Below, in pieces: positions 17,791 through 27,142 of a stretch of 64,000 bases of DNA (positions are counted from its first letter, which is position 1; each line of letters starts with the position of its first letter). The stretch comes from an uncultured Eubacteriales bacterium. GTDB lineage: Bacteria; Bacillota; Clostridia; Oscillospirales; Acutalibacteraceae. The DNA lies in NCBI GenBank assembly GCA_934729465.1, contig CAKVEP010000002.1, positions 107,253-171,252 on the forward strand, given 5' to 3'. A model generated the notes under the pieces. That model did no database searches. It was not told where the DNA came from and saw only the letters and a list, made by a program, of their open reading frames with translations. The position numbers and the translations under genes were made by a program.

Positions 17791-18002
17791 TATGCTCTTA
17801 TTTAAAAATAATTTTATAGGAGGATTTATGGATTTTACTCCACAATATCATTTTACAATATTTAATTCGTCATTTTCGCCAAGTTTACATTTTTTCAAAA
17901 AAGCGTTATGTTTTTTCTCGGATACTGCTTGTTATGCTCTCTTATTGATGAAAAAGCTACTTTTCTGCAAGCTTAAATTTTGAATATATCTAAACATTAA
18001 AA

Positions 18003-18197
18003 TCATGCGCATTTCACTGTAAAACTTTCTAATTTTGTGAAACTATTAAATGCATTGGAAGGAATGTCTGTAATGTCGCCGCTTATTTTAATCTCGTGCA
18101 CATCGTCTTTGTTAATTTTTCCACTCTCTATTTCAGACTTTAGCTGCGTAAAGTCCTTTTTATCATTCATGTCCAAAATGTTGTCTTTTAGTTGCAT
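18003..18197 (-). pseudogene. N-terminal fragment of a BspA-type LRR protein
   Basis: From ATG 18197 (GGAGAG ribosome site) the 64-residue product ends in DIPSNAFNSFTKLESFTVKC, the first unit of a BspA/TpLRR leucine-rich repeat, and then stops. LRR proteins of this class have many such units, so nearly all of the gene is missing. There is no signal peptide. The plus-strand gene at 21608 has the opposite defect: LRR units without an N-terminus. Confidence 0.6.
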
Positions 18198-18341
18198 TAT
18201 AAATCTCTCCTTTTTGTTTTGTATAAAATATTCATGATAATATTGCAACATATTTTTATAAAATGTAAATAGTTTTTATGCAAATTAAACATTTTAGTCG
18301 TTTTGTACAAAGATAATTCAGTGAACTAAATAGCAAATACA

Positions 18342-18705
18342 CTAAACTTTAGAGCCTATCGTGCTTAAAATAAAACTTAGATTTTCAGATATTTCAGCAC
18401 AAATTAATGAAACAAAAAGTTCACTTCTAGCTTTATCAAACGAAATAAATAGTTTGAGTTCATCTTTTAATTCTATTGAAAATTCAATAAACAATATGGC
18501 TTCTTCCCTTTCACTTAATGCTTGGAATAATGTTATCCGCAAAGGCTCCTGCTTCCTCAAGTTTTGTCTACCGATTGCATAACCATTCATTCGACTTGCA
18601 TAATCACCTCGAAGAAGCCCATCGGCATTAAATTTTACGAAATATTCTGCTTTCTCACTGTTTTTAAATAGCCTCCGATAAATCGACTGCTCCCATCTCG
18701 TGACC
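18342..18705 (-). pseudogene. Phage portal protein relic
   Basis: Leftward translation of about 18700-18561 gives WEQSIYRRLF, YFVKFNADGLLRGDY and MNGYAIGRQN, the conserved late region of HK97-type portal proteins, which form the DNA entry ring of the capsid. After GRQN the similarity ends and an unrelated open frame continues to 18342. Only about 50 of 400 or more residues remain. It is the only capsid gene trace in the window. Confidence 0.6.
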
Positions 18706-18865
18706 TAAGCGTTACAATTTGCACCCTTCAGTGTTCAATAAATTTAATTATCCCACAGCAAATTCTCTGATTTTTAATAAAAATCTACTTGCATATTTTT
18801 ATTTATAGTATATAATTATTTATAAGCAAAATTTACAAAACATTCAAATAAAAGGAGAGAAATTT

Positions 18866-20770
18866 ATGAAAACCAAATTAGCAAAAAAATTTATGGCAAT
18901 GTTCTTTACGCTCTTCATGATGATTTCGTTTGTACCGATTCAGGCTTTTGCGGCAGAAGGTGATACAAATATCACAGAAGTAAATATAAATGGTGTGTCA
19001 GGTGAATTGTGGTCATACAAAGATGTAACATTTGCAACAGTTGATGAAAATAGTAATTACACCATTGAAAGTCAAAAATGGACTTCAACTGTAGGCAACA
19101 TTACACCGTCCGATACAAATCTTAAACCTAAAGCAAGAGAGGATTATAGCTTTATAATTACTTTGAGCGCAAAGGATGGATACGTTTTTCCTACAAAAAC
19201 TGAAAGCAACGTGTTTTATGACGGTATTTTTAAAGTAAGTGGAACTCAATATGATGATGCTGTGCCAATAGTAACTTCAAACGGGAAAAATCTTACAGCC
19301 ACATTGTTCCCGCTTACAACAGTTAAAGGAGCTACGGATCCTTCTGGAGGAAGCGGTACAATAGTTAATACAACTGTCCGTGATAATTATACCGATTGTC
19401 AAGTAACCGATGACATTAACCTCAAAAAAGGTTCTGATTATATTATTGACTTTACAAAAGAAGATAACCTATCCATGGCTTTGCGTTCTATGGCTGATTT
19501 AGAAAAAACTAAGTACTATAAATTTGCAAATAGCGACAACAATAGTCTTATTGAAACACAAAATGTCTCAGAAGCTTTAATAAAAATAGTTGGGAATAAA
19601 TCTGAGAATAAAGCAATAATGACTTTGGTAAGTGATATTGATAAAAGTACTTCTTACACATTAAGCTTTATACGCACACAATATACCGGCTCTAAATTAA
19701 CATATACAGAAACTGTTTACGACGACAAAACCGGAAAATTTGTTATTGAAGAAATAAGAGACGACTATTACACAAGATATAAATTCAATTGTAAGCTAAA
19801 TTTAATCGTCGATACGCAACAGAATAATATAGTAGAACTGGTAGAGATTAATGGTGCAACTCTGAACTTCAAAGACGGTGATAAACCTGTATTTACAGGA
19901 ACAATCCCCGACGATGCCAAATATATGATGGTCTATGAGGCTTGGAAAACAGACGGCGAAGGAATCAGCTCAGATGAATTGTTTAATTACAATGACCATC
20001 TTCCTATTTGGGGCGGTAAACTAATAACAACCTTCGATAAGAACAAGACCTATACCTACACATTTTACTTTAAAACAACTGCTGAAAGCGGAGAAGACAG
20101 TTGGGTTTTTGGTCCGAACACAAAGTTGAAAATAAACGGTAAAGAAGTGGAATTTGTGCGTGACAGTTCCGATAATGAACAACAATTTTCGGGTACAGCC
20201 AAACTGACCATGACACCACAAGAATCCGAAGAAACCATCGAGTATAAAGTAATCGAAGGTGCAAATAGTTCTTGGATTCAAAATACCGATGAAGAACTTA
20301 CTTTTCGCATCGATGGAAATTTATCAAAATTTATAGGTATTAAAGTTGATGATGAGTGGGTTGATTCAGAAAATTACACAACTGCTTCAGGCTCTACAAT
20401 TGTTGCTTTGAAAAATGAATATCTTCAATCGCTTTCTGAAGGTAAACATAAGATTACTTTCGTTTATACAGATGGTGAAGTTAGTACGAATTTTGAAACT
20501 AAAGAATCAGGAAAATCCGTAAAAGATTCTGATAATAACGAAACAGAAGAATCTCCAAAAAATTCAGATAATACCAAATCAGAAAAATTTATAAAAAATT
20601 CTGATATTACTCAAACAGAAGAATTTATAAAAAATTCAGATATTTCTAAATCAGATAATCCTAAAACAGAAGACAGCAGTAATATTTTTTTATGGACTTC
20701 TTTGTTAACAATAAGTTTTTTAGGAATGATTGGAATAACCATTTATAATAAGAAAAAAAGCATGATTTAA
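18866..20770 (+). CDS. Cell-wall-anchored surface protein with NPKTxD-type tail
   Basis: This 634-residue protein has a signal peptide (about 1-30, ending AFAAEG), a long extracellular part without a family I recognise, a tail of Ser/Asn/Lys/Glu-rich repeats (KNSDNT, KNSDIT, KNSDIS; about 545-598), then NPKTED, a membrane segment (about 605-625) and a KKK end. That is the order of a sortase substrate, with NPKTED standing where LPxTG or NPKTG would be. No sortase gene is in the window. It has its own AAAGGAG ribosome site and a terminator at 20901, so it is probably transcribed alone. Role in adhesion is inferred. Confidence 0.75.
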   Translation: MKTKLAKKFMAMFFTLFMMISFVPIQAFAAEGDTNITEVNINGVSGELWSYKDVTFATVDENSNYTIESQKWTSTVGNITPSDTNLKPKAREDYSFIITLSAKDGYVFPTKTESNVFYDGIFKVSGTQYDDAVPIVTSNGKNLTATLFPLTTVKGATDPSGGSGTIVNTTVRDNYTDCQVTDDINLKKGSDYIIDFTKEDNLSMALRSMADLEKTKYYKFANSDNNSLIETQNVSEALIKIVGNKSENKAIMTLVSDIDKSTSYTLSFIRTQYTGSKLTYTETVYDDKTGKFVIEEIRDDYYTRYKFNCKLNLIVDTQQNNIVELVEINGATLNFKDGDKPVFTGTIPDDAKYMMVYEAWKTDGEGISSDELFNYNDHLPIWGGKLITTFDKNKTYTYTFYFKTTAESGEDSWVFGPNTKLKINGKEVEFVRDSSDNEQQFSGTAKLTMTPQESEETIEYKVIEGANSSWIQNTDEELTFRIDGNLSKFIGIKVDDEWVDSENYTTASGSTIVALKNEYLQSLSEGKHKITFVYTDGEVSTNFETKESGKSVKDSDNNETEESPKNSDNTKSEKFIKNSDITQTEEFIKNSDISKSDNPKTEDSSNIFLWTSLLTISFLGMIGITIYNKKKSMI

Positions 20771-20900
20771 ATTTTCATCTGATAATAACACACATAAAAA
20801 TCTGATAAATTCTAAATAAATTGTCTCCAGATAATAATTTATAGTAAAGCTTAAATGGAAAAAATTTTAATATTAAAAGATCTTGCTTATAAATAAATTT

Positions 20901-20931
20901 AAAGTAGTATCTTATGATACTACTTTATTTT
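20901..20931 (+). terminator. Terminator of the anchored surface gene
   Basis: AAAGTAGTATC and GATACTACTTT form a perfect 11-base stem around TTAT, followed by ATTTTCTT. Confidence 0.8.
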
Positions 20932-21154
20932 CTTCATACAATAATTTATCACTGAAATCAAGCGAATATAAATTTTTTAAAGTGTATATCAAAAAATACT
21001 ATAAGACAAATCATTATTTCTAAATAAGCGGTATGCGTTTTTTGTGATCTTAGTATAATTTCTCACTAATTTATAATCTTATTATATATTGTATTTTTAT
21101 TTAAATAGTGAAAATTTAAAATTACACACTTCAATAGAAGTTTCACAGCACGTT
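20932..21154. other. AT-rich spacer without a gene
   Basis: I see no gene, repeat or clear promoter between the terminator at 20901 and the decayed minus-strand gene ending at 21155. Confidence 0.4.
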
Positions 21155-21640
21155 TTACATAGTTTGTATGTCGGTGTAGTAACTATTCCCATTCATATTT
21201 GTTTTCTCTAAAAACTTAGTCATAGCTTCGCAAGATTTACACAATTCAGCCGTAAAATTTATTCTTGCTTCAATAACTTTATTATCATCTTTATTCCATT
21301 TTAGTTTACTGTATTTCTTATATTCAGCATTAACTAACTCTTTTATTCCAGTTATTAAAAATAGAATTTGCCTTTGATTCCCATATCTTACATTTCTTAA
21401 ATTCCAACTCCGATACCAGCGAAATATAAGCCTCTAAATTTACAAAATAGTGATTAATACTTTTATGGTCATAAATCATAGATTCGAGTTTCGAAAGACT
21501 GCCTCATCGCTAAACACATGTATATAAGATTCATTCATAATATCATTAATTTTCTTTGCATATTTCTCGTCCAACTTGAGTCTATCGTTATAAGCCGATG
21601 AATCCAAATGTCCAAATTTCTCTATACAGTTCAAACAAAT
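21155..21640 (-). pseudogene. Frameshifted unknown gene, truncated at its 5' end
   Basis: Two or three minus-strand frames together give one continuous protein-like sequence: EKFGHLDSSAYNDRLKLDEKY, then LESMIYDHKSINHYFVNLEAY, then KELVNAEYKKYSKLKWNKDD, ending DIQTM. The frame changes near 21495 and 21360. The composition is helical and charged, like a cytosolic protein. I do not recognise a family. Its 5' end runs into the LRR-calpain gene at 21608 on the other strand, which marks a rearrangement junction. Confidence 0.5.
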
Positions 21641-23494
21641 GAAATTGAAAGCGTTAAGAGAGTGGATAATCTTGAAAAGATTGGTTGGGGTGCATTTGAT
21701 GGTTGCACCAGTTTAAAAAGTTTTACTGCAAATAAAGTTGAAAAAATTGGTAACTACACATTTTTTGAGTGTAAAAATTTAATTACTGTTAACATGCTAA
21801 CGGTTAAAAACATTGGTAAAAATGCTTTTATTGGTTGCAACAAGTTAGAAAGCATTAAAATCGACACAAAAGTATTTAAAAAATATAGATCTGCCTTTCC
21901 TGAAAATATAGTAAATAAAGCTTTTGATGATAATGATAATGAACTTTTTGAAAATATTAAAAATAAAAGAACTCAAAAAAAGGAAACATTAAATAGAGAA
22001 CTAAACAAAATAATTGAAAATGAGGAAAATATACTTCAAAGCAGAAAAAATATAAAAGATGCATTAAAAAATAATAGTTGCTCGCTAGCCGACCTTTTGT
22101 ATAAAGGTGGAGTTCCTAAAACTTTTGATATCATGCAATCAGATATAGGAGATTGCTACTTGCTATCTGCTTTGATTGAGTTAGCTAAATAACGCCCGAA
22201 TTTTATTAAAAACGAATTAATAAAAATTCCGGATCCAACTGATGAAAATACAGTAAGTGTTAACATTTATGATTTTAAAAAAGATGAATCAGATAATTTA
22301 AAGACATCATTGGTTCCTGAAGACAAAGCTGAATCAATATCTGTTACTAAAGATGAAGTTTTGAAGTGGGGTAAGATAAGGCACAAAGCTTTATGGCCGG
22401 TTGTAATAGAAATTGCCTATGCAAAATTTAGAAAAAATCACAAAATAGTAGACTTAACTACTATAAACGTAGAAAAAATCAAAAATTATATTCAAGAAGA
22501 AATTAAGCATAAAAGTAAATATAAAGGTCTGCCTGAAATAAAAATTAAAGAAATTATAGAAGAAAAATTTAAAACTAAAGAATTGAAAGAGATATTAGAT
22601 GGTGGACTTGAAGAATTTACGTTAGTTAATTTAACAGGAGAGTTTATCCAAATGTTTAATAACTTATGTGATAGACTTAATAGATTAAATGAAGATATTG
22701 ATTTAAAAAAATTTCCTACGTCACTAGAAGGTAAGGCAAATTATACCCATGAAGTTAATGAAACTTTTAAAAAAATAGTCACACATTTAAAAAATAAAAA
22801 AGCAGTGACAGCAAGTATATTGCCTTTTTCAAAATATGATAAAAAATTTAACAAAAACAGATCGCAAAAAAATTTGAATATATCGAAGTATTTCGCACTT
22901 AACTTTAAAAGCATTCTTAAAGAAAATGCTTCAGATTATGCTATAGATAAAAGTATAGAGAATTTTTTCGAGCAAGTGCCTTTTATGGAAGATAAACTTA
23001 TAAAATGGTGTGACAAAAAAGGTACAGAACAGAATTTTGAAATTTTAAAAAACAAAAAATCAAAAGAAGAAATTAAAGAAGCTTTAAAAACTATTTTTAA
23101 AAGAACTTCAAGTGTTGAGGAAAGAGAGAATTTATTCAAAGAAATCTCTTCAAAGGTGATCGATTTTGAAAAATTTGGAAAAATTGAAGGCATGTTTACA
23201 GGTCATGCTTACGCAGTTGTGGATGCGTTCGAAGATTTAGCAGGTTATAAATACATAGTAATTAAAAATCCGCATGGAAACTTAACTAGAATTAATTACA
23301 CTAAAAGCAAAAAACTAAAAGAATTGATTAAAAATGGTAATTTAAAAGACAAAATAGGAATCAAAAAGGACGGAATCGGAACAAAAATAATTGATTTTGA
23401 AGGTAAAACAGTAGATTCAGGATCAGGAGACATTAGTGAATGTGTAATGGAACTTAACGATTTTTGTAAAAAAATTTACGAAATAGTTTACTAA
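21608..23494 (+). pseudogene. BspA-LRR/calpain-type cysteine protease with an in-frame stop
   Basis: Residues about 10-85 are BspA-type leucine-rich repeats (IGWGAFDGCTSLKSF, IGNYTFFECKNL). A charged linker follows, then a calpain (C2) protease domain: DIGDCYLLSAL carries the active-site Cys, LWPVVIEIAYAK is the calpain W...EKAYAK signature, GHAYAVVDA the His and IKNPHGN the Asn. One TAA at 22190-22192 interrupts the frame 14 codons after the Cys region; translation continues in the same frame to 23494, so a single CAA-to-TAA change would explain it. The beginning is also missing, with no signal peptide. Apart from the stop the catalytic triad is complete. Calpains are mainly eukaryotic. Confidence 0.75.
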
Positions 23495-23517
23495 TAAAAT
23501 TAGTTATAATAAGCTGC

Positions 23518-23619
23518 ATGGGAGGAAAATTTCCCGTTTTACAGCCCGGAGAAAATATTATTACTTGGACAGGTAATCTTACAAGGCTAAAAATACAGCC
23601 TGAAAGCCGGTGGTTATGA
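23518..23619 (+). pseudogene. C-terminal relic of the distal tail protein gene (copy B)
   Basis: 34 codons (MGGKFPVLQPGEN to QPESRWL) match the last residues of the distal tail protein at 53947-54651. The rest of the gene and everything upstream in the phage order is absent, so copy B begins at this junction. Confidence 0.8.
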
Positions 23620-25277
23620 TGATAAACGTGCATCCATCTGAAGAAAAGTCATTTTTAGATAATGGAATAAAAATATTAAAACCTCTGAAAGCCTTAATTT
23701 ATAAACAAGACAACGCAGATTATTATCTTGATTTGAAACACAGTATTAATAATTTAGAGTATTATCAAAGCGGAAACATACTGAAAGTACCGACATCTTG
23801 GGGAAAGCAATGCTTTAGAATCAGAAACGTTTGTATTGAAAACAACAAAATAGAGATTAGAGCCTATCATTTATTTTATGATTCTGAAAATTACATAATC
23901 TCAGATTCTTATGTGGTTGAGAGAAATTGTAACGATGCTCTTGATAACCTAAATACAGCAACTGATAATATTTCTCCGTTTAAAACTATTTCATATGTTC
24001 CGAGTATACACAATTATCGCTGTGTAAGGAAGTCTTTAGGAGAAGCTGTTGAAGATGTGCTAAAGCGTTGGGGTGGTCATTTAATTAGAGACAATTGGAA
24101 TGTAGAAATCCGGCAAAATATCGGAGAGGATCGTGGCGTTAACTTGGCATATGGAAAAAATATAGTAAATATCAAGGCTGACGAAGATTGGAGTAATGTC
24201 TGTACAAAAATCATGCCTGTCGGTAAAGACGGCTTACTTCTTCCGGAACTTTGGTTGACATATTGCGAGAATCTATACGATATTCCATACACAAAGGTCG
24301 TAAGTTTCGACCAAAGCGAGGTAAATCCTGAAGCCTATGAAGACGACGAACAAAAGGTAGATGAAATTAAATACAAAGAGGCGCTTATAAACAATCTAAG
24401 AGTCAAAGCAAATAATTATCTAAATGAAAATTGCGTACCTAAAGTGAGTTACACACTAAATGCGTATTTAAAAAATGTGTCTGATATAGGCGATAAAATT
24501 TATGTTAAGCATCCGAAGTGCAAATTAGAGCTTGTGACAAACGTTGTGGCTTTAGAATTTGACGTAATATCTCAAAGAATTACAAAAGTAGAATTTGGTA
24601 ATTTTAAATCAGAGAACCTTGGAAATTTAGTGGAGTCATTTGATAAAAAAATCACAGAAAAAGTTGATAAAAAAGTTGATGATAGTACAGCAAACCTACG
24701 TCGAGAACTTACTGAGGCTACAGATGTTATAAGAGATAAGCTTGGAAGTAGCTATGTTGTTTATGAAGGTGATAAAATTTTAGTTTTAGATCAGCTGCCA
24801 AAGGAAGAAGCACGAAACGTCATCATGATAAACAGCGGAGGAATCGGGTTTTCTAAAGACGGGATAAACGGCACATTTAATAGTGCATGGACAATTGACG
24901 GAACGCTCGATATGCAGAAAATAAACGTAATAAATCTTGTGTGCGACCTCATAAAAGGTGGCACACTTCGTTTAGGTAACAACATGAACAGTTCAGGGCT
25001 TATGGAGCTTTACGATGCTTCAAATACACTCATATGCCAAATCGATAAAGACGGAATAACGATGTTCTGTAGTGACGGAAGAACCGTCAAAATAAATGAA
25101 GAAGATGGATTTGTCGGCTATGCTGCTGATGGGACAAAAATTTACTGGGTAAGCGAAAATGAATTTAATATGAAAAAATCTGTCGTTGAAGATGAAATAA
25201 CAATCGCAAGTGGTCTTAGATTTATTCCGATAAATACTGATACAAATCATGGAATCGGCATTGTGGCTATGACTTAG
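23619..25277 (+). CDS. Phage tail endopeptidase/minor structural protein (copy B)
   Basis: About 552 residues, over 90 percent identical to the copy C protein at 52289-53947. It fits the prophage tail endopeptidase or minor structural family, which sits at the tail tip. The first 350 residues form the baseplate-hub-like part; the end carries a thin region with NMNSSGLMELYD and a SDGRTVKIN repeat-like tail. I chose ATG 23619, which overlaps the preceding stop in a TGATG pattern as in copy C. The frame is intact even though the genes on either side are broken. Confidence 0.8.
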   Translation: MINVHPSEEKSFLDNGIKILKPLKALIYKQDNADYYLDLKHSINNLEYYQSGNILKVPTSWGKQCFRIRNVCIENNKIEIRAYHLFYDSENYIISDSYVVERNCNDALDNLNTATDNISPFKTISYVPSIHNYRCVRKSLGEAVEDVLKRWGGHLIRDNWNVEIRQNIGEDRGVNLAYGKNIVNIKADEDWSNVCTKIMPVGKDGLLLPELWLTYCENLYDIPYTKVVSFDQSEVNPEAYEDDEQKVDEIKYKEALINNLRVKANNYLNENCVPKVSYTLNAYLKNVSDIGDKIYVKHPKCKLELVTNVVALEFDVISQRITKVEFGNFKSENLGNLVESFDKKITEKVDKKVDDSTANLRRELTEATDVIRDKLGSSYVVYEGDKILVLDQLPKEEARNVIMINSGGIGFSKDGINGTFNSAWTIDGTLDMQKINVINLVCDLIKGGTLRLGNNMNSSGLMELYDASNTLICQIDKDGITMFCSDGRTVKINEEDGFVGYAADGTKIYWVSENEFNMKKSVVEDEITIASGLRFIPINTDTNHGIGIVAMT

Positions 25278-25288
25278 GAGGAATTATT

Positions 25289-26232
25289 TTGCCAACATCA
25301 CAAAATTTTGATACGTCAAATAAATATATAAAATACAGAATTGAAGTTACAGTAAATAGTCAAAGTATAGAAAATAATACTTCGAATATTACGGTCAAAG
25401 TATGGTTTTTCAGAACAAATCAGGGATACACCACATTCGGAAGCGGGACTTGTTACTGTGGAATTAACGGAACAAGTTACTCTCAAGCGATAACTTCGAG
25501 TTAAAAAATAACGAGTTCATCTATAGCTTTATTTACAAAAACTGTAAATATCCAACATGGTAACGATGGAAGTAAATCTATATGGGTGAGTGCATACATT
25601 AGCCACAATGCACCTTTAACTTCAAGCGATTAGGGTTTTAGTGCCGGACTGCCTAGAATTCCAAGAGCATCTACATTTACGGGTGCAGATGATTTTACAG
25701 ACGAACAAAATCCAAAGATTTATTTTAATAATCCGGCAGGATTCAGATTGCAACTTAAAATGGAGGCAGGCGGCGATGATTATTTGATTGTAAGGGACAA
25801 TTTGGTAAATCCAAGTAGTCCCTATACTTTTGAACTTACTGCAGATGAGAGAAATAAGCTTCGAGCGAAGACGCCAAACTCTAATAGATTAACAGTAAGA
25901 TTTACAGTTGCAACGTATATGCCGGGAGCAAGCAATCCGGGGAATCACAGTTATGGCGATAAAACTATGAGCATAGTTAATGCAAATCCGATGTTTACGT
26001 CATTGCAGTTGAGCTATGAAGATATAAAATCAAACGTTTTGTAAATTACCAAAAACAATCAGTTAATTGTCAGAAACCAGTCAAGTCTTCGAGTTCCATT
26101 TATAGCGGCTTCGGCGAGAAAATTCGTATCAATATCAAAACATCAGGTCATTTTTAATGGAGGATTGCAAGACAAGATTTTTGTCGGATCGTATGACCTA
26201 GTGTCTATTGTTTCTTCATCTCAATTTCATTC
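25289..26232 (+). pseudogene. Phage fibre gene, 5' part with stops (copy B)
   Basis: Starts with TTG 25289 after GGAGG and follows the 607-residue protein of copy C (50454-52277), but has stops at 25502 (TAA), 25632 (TAG) and 26042 (TAA). Similarity ends near 26232, where a roughly 520-base foreign segment begins. Confidence 0.85.
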
Positions 26233-26320
26233 ATTTTTATAACTCAAATCTATAAATTTCTAGGTAATATAGGAAATATACTGTAACCCTATGTACAGAT
26301 AACAATATTTAAAAAATAAG

Positions 26321-26359
26321 AACGGTGAATTATAGAATTTAATTCTATAATTCACCGTT
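26321..26359. terminator. 39-base perfect palindrome, terminator of the double-glycine peptide gene
   Basis: AACGGTGAATTATAGAATT and its exact complement meet around a single T. It lies 16 bases after the leftward gene at 26375, so it should end that transcript. Confidence 0.75.
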
Positions 26360-26374
26360 TAACATAAGTAAAAC

Positions 26375-26641
26375 TTAATGAGGATCAGGATGTCTTAAAT
26401 GCCATAATCCGTCTTCGCCATGCCAGTAAATTTCTTTAGACGACTGACCTTTGAGCTTTGACATTTCCAGCGCTTCGTTTCTAGTTGCATAGCGACCCAA
26501 AACTTCTCCATTGCCATCATCGACTACTTCCCAGCGTTTGGTTTCTACTCCTGCACATCCTGGTGCAACATGAAATACGTATCCACCAGTGACTTTTTCC
26601 AATTCTTCAGATTCAATTAATTTTTGAATTTCATTTTCCAT
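26375..26641 (-). CDS. Orphan double-glycine-leader peptide
   Basis: An 88-residue product starting MENEIQKLI. Residues 1-20 form a bacteriocin-type leader (EELEKVTGG, cleavage expected after GG at about 20). The predicted mature part (about 68 residues) has VETKRWEVVDD, VLGRYATRNEALEMSK and an end rich in His, Trp and Asp (YWHGEDGLWHLRHPDPH), with one Cys. I chose the second ATG because GGGAGG lies 7 bases before it. It sits inside a foreign insert that splits the copy B fibre gene. No peptidase-transporter, modification enzyme or immunity gene is nearby, so export machinery would have to be encoded elsewhere. Whether the mature peptide is toxic or a signal is unknown. Confidence 0.7.
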   Translation of the reverse strand: MENEIQKLIESEELEKVTGGYVFHVAPGCAGVETKRWEVVDDGNGEVLGRYATRNEALEMSKLKGQSSKEIYWHGEDGLWHLRHPDPH

Positions 26642-26675
26642 TACTATACCTCCCTTCTTCATTAGGATAATGTAT

Positions 26676-26706
26676 AGTATATATATATATATATATATGA
26701 TTTCAA
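26676..26706 (-). promoter_or_regulatory. Promoter with a TA-repeat spacer
   Basis: Reading leftward, TTGAAA at 26706-26701 (-35) is followed by a run of about ten TA repeats and TATACT/TATATA (-10) near 26683-26676. The repeat tract is the spacer itself, so its length sets the -35/-10 distance. Confidence 0.5.
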
Positions 26707-26754
26707 GTTATTTTTTTGTTAAATATAGTTAAGATATGAATAATTTGGCGTTTT

Positions 26755-27093
26755 TTGATTAAAAAGATATCTGATTCTGCATGGAACTTAGAAATCAGGG
26801 CTTCCGATAAATTCGGTACATCATTTCAAAGTTTAATTATCCCAAAAGGTATGCCAATTTTGTTTTTTCATACGAAAAAATTATCAGTAGGAATTAATTG
26901 TTTTCCTCAAAAAAACGAGTCGTTTGAAATATCAGGCAAAACGATATTTGATATGGTGTATCCGATTGGAGCAATTTATTTGTCGGTGAATAACACAAAT
27001 CCTAAAGATTTATTTGGTGGAACATGGGAACAAATACAAATCTTTCTTTATCTATTTTTATGTGGAAAAGAACAGGATAAATTTGCTTATTAA
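26755..27093 (+). pseudogene. Phage fibre gene, 3' part (copy B)
   Basis: Similarity to the 607-residue fibre protein resumes here: AWNLEIRASDKFGTS, then KTIFDMVYPIGAIYLSV and LFGGTWE from the collar-like domain. A deletion then removes most of the C-terminal domain, and only the last codons (LCGKEQ, a shifted reading of the CYMWKRTG end) remain. Confidence 0.8.
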
Positions 27094-27142
27094 AAATCAA
27101 GAAATTACATATTTTATTTAATTATTGAAAGGAGTTTTAAAA

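Noticed and set aside
17792..17983. A 63-codon open frame on the plus strand after the RhuM fragment.
   Set aside because: Phe/Ser-rich composition with no recognisable motif and no conserved neighbour; more likely chance in AT-rich DNA, despite a GGAGG-like stretch inside it.
18361..18582. A plus-strand open frame of 73 codons with a coiled-coil-like sequence.
   Set aside because: It overlaps the minus-strand portal relic, starts without a ribosome site and its end reads through the antisense of portal codons; the upper part (18361-18540) remains unexplained on either strand.
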